From Treponema sp. UBA6852 (GTDB lineage: Bacteria > Spirochaetota > Spirochaetia > Treponematales > Treponemataceae), in the NCBI GenBank assembly GCA_002449305.1, contig DKDI01000015.1:42555-97349 (forward strand): a stretch of DNA of 54,795 nucleotides. The letters run 5' to 3'. Position 1 is the first letter of the stretch; each line of letters starts with the position of its first letter. The notes beneath the pieces are model-generated. The model searched no databases and was not told the DNA's origin. It was given only the letters and a program-made list of their open reading frames with translations. Positions 51,278 through 54,795 of the stretch are shown here, piece by piece. The position numbers and the translations under genes were made by a program.

Positions 51278-51309
51278 TTGAAACTTAATAATCCTTGTGA
51301 TAAGATAGG
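51278..51309 (+). promoter_or_regulatory. rrf2 promoter with CCTT-N9-TAGG operator
   Basis: TTGAAA (51278-51283), 17 nt, TAAGAT (51301-51306). CCTTGTGATAAGATAGG (51293-51309) covers the -10 and matches two sites in the cysK promoter, so self-repression by the Rrf2 protein is likely. Confidence 0.65.
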
Positions 51310-51333
51310 AAAATAAAAAAGAGGTTACGGTTT

Positions 51334-51762
51334 ATGCTGATTTCAACAAGAGGGCGTTATGCGCTTCGTGTTATAATAGAGCTTTGTTCGCACGGAAAAG
51401 GCGAGTTTGTTCCATTAAATATCATTGCTGAAAATCAGGATGTGTCGCTAAAATATCTTGAAAGCATTGTGGCTCTTTTGGTTAAGGCAGGCTTTGTTGA
51501 AGGATTACGCGGAAAAAAAGGCGGCTACAGGCTCACAAAAGACGCTGACGAATATTCCGTTGGCGAGATCTTAAAGCTTACAGAAGGAACTTTAGCCCCT
51601 GTTACCTGCCTTGAAGAAAATGCTGAAAGCTGTCCTCGCTCTGCTGAATGCAAGACGCTCCCCATGTGGGAAAAACTGGACACTATAATTTCAAACTATC
51701 TATACAGCGTAAAAATTTCCGATCTTCTAAAGCCTGAAAGTGTAAGCGACTGGGTAATATAA
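51334..51762 (+). CDS. Rrf2-family regulator (IscR/CymR-like) with three cysteines
   Basis: A 142-residue winged-helix regulator beginning MLISTRGRYALRVIIELCSH. The recognition region (QDVSLKYLESIVALLVKAG) and wing (GKKGGYRL) are typical. Cys92, Cys100 and Cys106 (C-x7-C-x5-C) sit where IscR and NsrR hold an iron-sulfur cluster; CymR-type members of this family lack that set. It is next to cysK, the usual partner of CymR-like regulators. It is therefore likely to control cysteine synthesis in answer to Fe-S or sulfur status; ligand unproven. Confidence 0.9.
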   Translation: MLISTRGRYALRVIIELCSHGKGEFVPLNIIAENQDVSLKYLESIVALLVKAGFVEGLRGKKGGYRLTKDADEYSVGEILKLTEGTLAPVTCLEENAESCPRSAECKTLPMWEKLDTIISNYLYSVKISDLLKPESVSDWVI

Positions 51763-51780
51763 GCAGATTTTATTAATCTT

Positions 51781-52022
51781 TGCGTACAAAAATATTATCC
51801 TAATCGCCTAATAGCAAAATACTTAGCGTCCAAAAAGATTATGTTGACCGTACAAAAACAAAATGTTCTGCGTACAAAAGTAAAATGCTGAGCGTAGAAA
51901 AAGATAATCCTGGCCGTACAAAAATAAAATGTTTTGCGTACAAAAAGATTATTCTGAGCGTACAAAAGCAGAATATTCTGTGTACAAAAAGAGTATACTT
52001 GATAGTACAATTCCAAAGTATG
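51781..52022. repeat. Exact 22-bp tandem array, eleven units, between rrf2 and cysK
   Basis: Eleven consecutive 22-bp units start at 51781 and recur every 22 bases to 52001. The core GCGTACAAAA is best kept in units 1, 5, 8 and 9; units 2, 3 and 11 are more diverged. Every unit keeps an A-tract at the same phase. No stop-free plus-strand frame crosses it. It resembles an iteron set or curved-DNA block more than a gene. It fills most of the 507-nt gap between rrf2 and cysK. Confidence 0.85.
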
Positions 52023-52042
52023 TCTGGTTAAGACACCATTTA

Positions 52043-52147
52043 CTGTCATTCCCCGACTTGATCGTGGGGGGGCTTCTTTAGAGATTGTCGTATCAAGTAC
52101 GGCAATGACAGTGTAACAGATTTCTGTGTCGGGGCACAGGAATGACA
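52043..52147. repeat. Dispersed repeat with two inverted-repeat modules
   Basis: A long dyad, CTGTCATTCCCCGACTTGAT (from 52043) against ATCAAGTACGGCAATGACAG (to 52111), contains a seven-G run at 52066-52072. It is followed by AACAGATTTCTGTGTCGGGG and CACAGGAATGACA, a variant of the hairpin module at 34-62 and 50.27 kb. Confidence 0.65.
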
Positions 52148-52182
52148 TAAGATTATGTAAAAATAATAATAAATCACAAAAC

Positions 52183-52244
52183 CCTATTGACTTGATAGGA
52201 AATAAAAGCTAGTATAACCGCATAAAACCTATATTTTAAGTAGG
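52183..52244 (+). promoter_or_regulatory. cysK promoter flanked by two CCTA-N9-TAGG operators
   Basis: TTGACT (52187-52192), 17 nt, TAGTAT (52210-52215). CCTATTGACTTGATAGG (52183-52199) covers the -35; CCTATATTTTAAGTAGG (52228-52244) lies just after the expected start. The same 17-bp pattern is on the rrf2 promoter, making the neighbouring Rrf2 protein the obvious ligand. Confidence 0.7.
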
Positions 52245-52269
52245 AATATAAACTTGCAGGAGGCCGGAT

Positions 52270-53205
52270 ATGGCAGACATTAAGGAAAGCGTAGTAGAAC
52301 TGATTGGAAACACACCGATTCTAAAGCTCAACAATTATTCAAAGGCTAGCGGCATTGAAAACGCAACCTTGCTTGCAAAACTGGAATATCTGAATCCGGC
52401 CGGAAGCGTAAAAGACAGAATCGCGCTTGCAATGATTGAAGATGCCGAAAAAAAAGGCATTCTAAAGCCGGGAGCTTCTATAATTGAACCTACTTCTGGA
52501 AACACAGGAATCGGACTTGCCGCTGTTGCCGCTGCAAAAGGTTACAAAGCAATTTTGACTTTGCCAGAGACAATGAGCGTTGAACGCCGCAATCTTTTAA
52601 AGGCTTATGGAGCTGAGCTTGTTCTTACAGAAGGCGCAAAAGGAATGAAAGGCGCGATTGCAAAGGCAGAAGAACTTCAAAAATCAATTCCCGGCTCTGT
52701 TATTCTCGGTCAGTTTGTAAATCCGGCTAACCCTAAAGCTCACCGCGAAACTACAGGCCCTGAAATCTGGAGCCAGACAGACGGAAAAGTTGACATTTTT
52801 GTTGCTGGCGTAGGCACTGGCGGAACTGTTTCCGGCGTAGGAGAGTTCCTAAAGTCGAAGAATCCGGCTGTAAAAGTTGTTGCTGTTGAACCTGCTTCAA
52901 GCCCTGTTCTTTCAAAAGGAACTGCCGGCTCTCATAAAATTCAGGGAATCGGCGCAGGATTTGTTCCAGAAACGCTCGACACAAAGATTTACGATGAAAT
53001 TATTGCCATAGAAAATGACGATGCTTTTGCTGAAGGAAAGGCTTTTGCGCGGTCAGAAGGAATTCTTGTTGGAATTTCAAGCGGAGCTGCTCTAAAGGCT
53101 GCAAAGATTCTTGCCCAGCGTCCTGAAAACAAAGGAAAAGTTATTGTGGCTCTTCTTCCAGATTCAGGAGACCGCTACCTTTCAACTCCATTGTTTGCAG
53201 ACTAA
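52270..53205 (+). CDS. cysK: Cysteine synthase (O-acetylserine sulfhydrylase)
   Basis: A 311-residue PLP enzyme makes cysteine from O-acetylserine and sulfide. Lys48 in NPAGSVKDRIA is the PLP lysine; TSGNTGIGLAA binds the substrate, and GVGTGGTVSG the phosphate. The C-terminal LLPDSGDRYLST is the usual end. The ribosome site AGGAGG is strong. It is separated from rrf2 by the repeat array and carries the shared operators. A terminator follows. No cysE is seen in the window. Confidence 0.96.
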   Translation: MADIKESVVELIGNTPILKLNNYSKASGIENATLLAKLEYLNPAGSVKDRIALAMIEDAEKKGILKPGASIIEPTSGNTGIGLAAVAAAKGYKAILTLPETMSVERRNLLKAYGAELVLTEGAKGMKGAIAKAEELQKSIPGSVILGQFVNPANPKAHRETTGPEIWSQTDGKVDIFVAGVGTGGTVSGVGEFLKSKNPAVKVVAVEPASSPVLSKGTAGSHKIQGIGAGFVPETLDTKIYDEIIAIENDDAFAEGKAFARSEGILVGISSGAALKAAKILAQRPENKGKVIVALLPDSGDRYLSTPLFAD

Positions 53206-53227
53206 TTTAAAAATTTTACCATAAGTG

Positions 53228-53251
53228 CCGGGTTTTTGCCCGGTTTTTTTT
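53228..53251 (+). terminator. Terminator after cysK
   Basis: CCGGG (53228-53232) and CCCGG (53239-53243) form a short GC stem over a six-nt loop, followed by eight T. Confidence 0.9.
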
Positions 53252-53271
53252 ATCATTATCTATCTTTTACC

Positions 53272-53316
53272 TATCATTGTCGTGCTTGGCACTGTGATGT
53301 TTGCATAGTAAACACG
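53272..53316 (-). repeat. Diverged fragment of the dispersed repeat
   Basis: TATCATTGTCGTGCTTGGCA then CTGTGATGTTTGCATAGTAA and ACACG matches the 34.22-34.27 kb module (TGTCATTCCCGTGCTACGAC then ACTGCGATGGTTACGCAGTA and AACTCG) at most positions. It lies in the 232-nt gap between cysK and the MATE gene. Confidence 0.6.
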
Positions 53317-53412
53317 TTTAGCAATCTTTTTCCATCAAATTTTGCGCACTTGTTGCTCAGTTTGTTTGTTCTGTGTTGCATTATACTAGAACAAATGTTA
53401 TATATATTTTCT

Positions 53413-53426
53413 AACATAAATATGTT
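53413..53426. promoter_or_regulatory. Palindrome AACATAAATATGTT ahead of the MATE gene
   Basis: A perfect 14-bp palindrome directly before the GGGAGA ribosome site of the transporter gene. Possible operator or stabilising hairpin; no clear promoter was identified, although TATACT at 53382-53387 is a candidate -10. Confidence 0.35.
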
Positions 53427-53437
53427 GGGAGAAAATT

Positions 53438-54781
53438 ATGGACAAACAGTTTTACAAAGATTCATTAAAAATGCTTTTTCCTATTATTCTGCAAAATATA
53501 TTCGCCGCCATGATGGGCTCTGTAGATGTTATAATGCTGAACAGTGTAGGTCAGGACGCTATTGCGGCAGGCTCTCTTGCAACTCAGTACTCGGCTCTTG
53601 TCTTTATGTTCTATTCTGGAATAAGCTCAGGCTCTATTCTTCTTGCGGCTCAGTATTTTGGTAAAAAAGATTTTAAGGCTCTTGAGGCAATTGAAGGAAT
53701 TGCGCTTAAATGCTCGCTTGCTGTTGCGCTTTCCTTTTCTATTGGCGCGTCGTTGTTTCCGGAAAAACTTATGCGCGTTTATACGGCTGACCCTGTTTTG
53801 ATTGCAGAAGGCGCGGAATATCTTCGCATAATTTGGGTGTTTTATCTTTTGTGGGCGGTTTCAAATACTTACTTTTCTATGCTTAGAAGCGCAAACCGTG
53901 TTTCGGTGGCAACGTTTTTTAACGGCCTGGGATTTTTCTTAAACATCATTCTTAACGCGGTTTTTATCTTTGGGTTTTTTGGAATTGAAAAAATGGGAAT
54001 CCGCGGAGTTGCTCTTGCTACTTGCATTTCTCAATCTGTTTGTGTTGCAGGCTGCTTTATTGTTTCAGCCCGGAGCAAGGACATAAAGCTTAAGTTTTCC
54101 TATATGTTTATAAAAAGCCGCTCTCTTGCCAAGGATTTTTTTAAGATGTCTTTGCCTGCCTTGCTGAATGATGTTTCCTGGGGCGCAGCTTTTTCTGCCT
54201 ACGTTGCAATCATGGGGCGGCTTGGCTCTGATGTTGTGGCGGCGAATTCGATTGTATGCGTTGTGCGCAACTTTGCCACTGTGTTCTGCTATGCTGTTGC
54301 TGCGGTGGGCGGCATTATTGTAGGAAACTTGATTGGTGCAGATAAGATTGACGAGGCTGAAAAAGGCGCAAAGGAATTTCTTAAAGTTACAGTTATTGCA
54401 GGAGCGTTTGGCGGGCTTTTGATATTCATTTCAATTCCGTTTGTTCTAAAATACGCTTCACTTTCAACTTTGGCAATGCATTATTTAAAGCAGATGCTTT
54501 TTATAAATGTCTACTATGTTATGGGAACTGCTGTTAACACAATGCTTATTGCCGGTGTTTTCCGTGCAGGCGGATGCACAAAATTCGGTCTAATCTGCGA
54601 CACAATCGATATGTGGGGCTATGGAATTACAGCCGGAATTCTTACAGCTTTTGTATTCAAGCTTCCTGTTGTATGGGTTTACTTTTTTATGTGCCTGGAC
54701 GAATTTGTAAAGTGGCCTTGGGTTTTCTCATTCTACAAAAGCAAAAAGTGGCTTAGAAACATAACTAGAAGTGAATATTAG
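53438..54781 (+). CDS. MATE-family efflux transporter
   Basis: A 447-residue membrane protein with about twelve helices in two six-helix halves. MATE landmarks: MLFPIILQNIFAAMMGSVDV near the start (short form MLFPIILQNI), SLATQYSALVFMFYSG, RSANRVSVATFFNGLG, and the second half FKMSLPALLNDVSWGAAFS (short form SLPALLNDVSWG). It exports drugs or cationic metabolites using a sodium or proton gradient; the substrate is unknown. The ribosome site is GGGAGA. It ends 14 nt before the window edge and stands alone. Confidence 0.93.
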   Translation: MDKQFYKDSLKMLFPIILQNIFAAMMGSVDVIMLNSVGQDAIAAGSLATQYSALVFMFYSGISSGSILLAAQYFGKKDFKALEAIEGIALKCSLAVALSFSIGASLFPEKLMRVYTADPVLIAEGAEYLRIIWVFYLLWAVSNTYFSMLRSANRVSVATFFNGLGFFLNIILNAVFIFGFFGIEKMGIRGVALATCISQSVCVAGCFIVSARSKDIKLKFSYMFIKSRSLAKDFFKMSLPALLNDVSWGAAFSAYVAIMGRLGSDVVAANSIVCVVRNFATVFCYAVAAVGGIIVGNLIGADKIDEAEKGAKEFLKVTVIAGAFGGLLIFISIPFVLKYASLSTLAMHYLKQMLFINVYYVMGTAVNTMLIAGVFRAGGCTKFGLICDTIDMWGYGITAGILTAFVFKLPVVWVYFFMCLDEFVKWPWVFSFYKSKKWLRNITRSEY

Positions 54782-54795
54782 GTCAAAATTCGAGT

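Noticed and set aside
51781..52022. CRISPR array
   Set aside because: Units are contiguous 22-mers without unique spacers, and there are no cas genes.
51795..52148. A 117-codon minus-strand open frame with a 22-residue aromatic-rich repeat pattern
   Set aside because: It is a direct result of reading the 22-bp tandem array (3 x 22 bp = 22 codons), its start lies in a dispersed repeat, and there is no ribosome site. Kept only as a remark under the array.
53236..53664. A 142-codon frame overlapping the start of the MATE gene
   Set aside because: It is out of frame with the well-supported transporter, starts at the cysK terminator, and looks like a shadow rich in Cys and Tyr.
1..54795. tRNA or rRNA genes
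   Set aside because: No cloverleaf with conserved TTCGA-type arm or rRNA signature was noticed in the few gaps; a dedicated tRNA search would be decisive.

Overview
The window is chromosomal DNA of a spirochaete, almost certainly a Treponema and more likely a gut or oral commensal type than T. pallidum. Evidence: low G+C, the operon cheA - cheW fused to a CheR-like domain - cheX - cheY (the treponemal chemotaxis operon), a dcw cell-division cluster running mraZ-rsmH-ftsL-murF-ftsW-ftsQ-ftsA-ftsZ and continuing into xer-dprA-topA-xer-hslVU, many secreted beta-barrel-like proteins, and frequent TTG/GTG starts. No tRNA, rRNA, CRISPR array or intact transposase was recognised.

Layout. 0-7 kb: an atypical OmpR-type regulator, a barrel-like outer membrane protein, and the chemotaxis operon. 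7-13 kb: MarR regulator, membrane protein, HTH-EIIA fusion, transglutaminase-like secreted protein, RluA-type pseudouridine synthase, YebC, RuvC and an unknown nuclease-like protein. 13.4-29.4 kb: the long division / DNA-topology / proteolysis cluster, opened by a strong promoter followed by four 10-bp MraZ boxes. 29.4-38.4 kb: secA, an acyl-CoA synthetase with a palindromic operator, then priA-udg-glycosyltransferase. 38.4-46.6 kb: two related envelope proteins, thiI, an unknown secreted protein, and a chemoreceptor behind a poly-G tract. 46.7-51 kb: a DUF2975/HTH pair, a DUF4105 protein coupled to a small DUF3015-like secreted protein, and an SGNH hydrolase. 51-53.2 kb: an Rrf2-family regulator and cysK surrounded by an unusual density of ordered repeats. 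53.4-54.8 kb: a MATE transporter.

Most unusual: (1) the rrf2-cysK region has a ladder of palindromes spaced 23-24 bp upstream of rrf2, three CCTW-N9-TAGG sites placed on the rrf2 and cysK promoters, and an exact 22-bp, 11-unit tandem array between the genes; (2) a nine-G tract next to a perfect-consensus promoter for a chemoreceptor, suggesting phase-variable chemotaxis; (3) a terminator hairpin lying inside the signal-peptide codons of the DUF4105 gene; (4) several genes whose -10 element is only 7-9 nt from the start codon with no Shine-Dalgarno, suggesting leaderless mRNAs; (5) a dispersed MITE-like repeat family with TCGAGTTTT-type termini; (6) a receiver domain with Glu in place of the phospho-acceptor Asp.

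All functional assignments come from reading the translated sequence and remembered family motifs; no database search was run.
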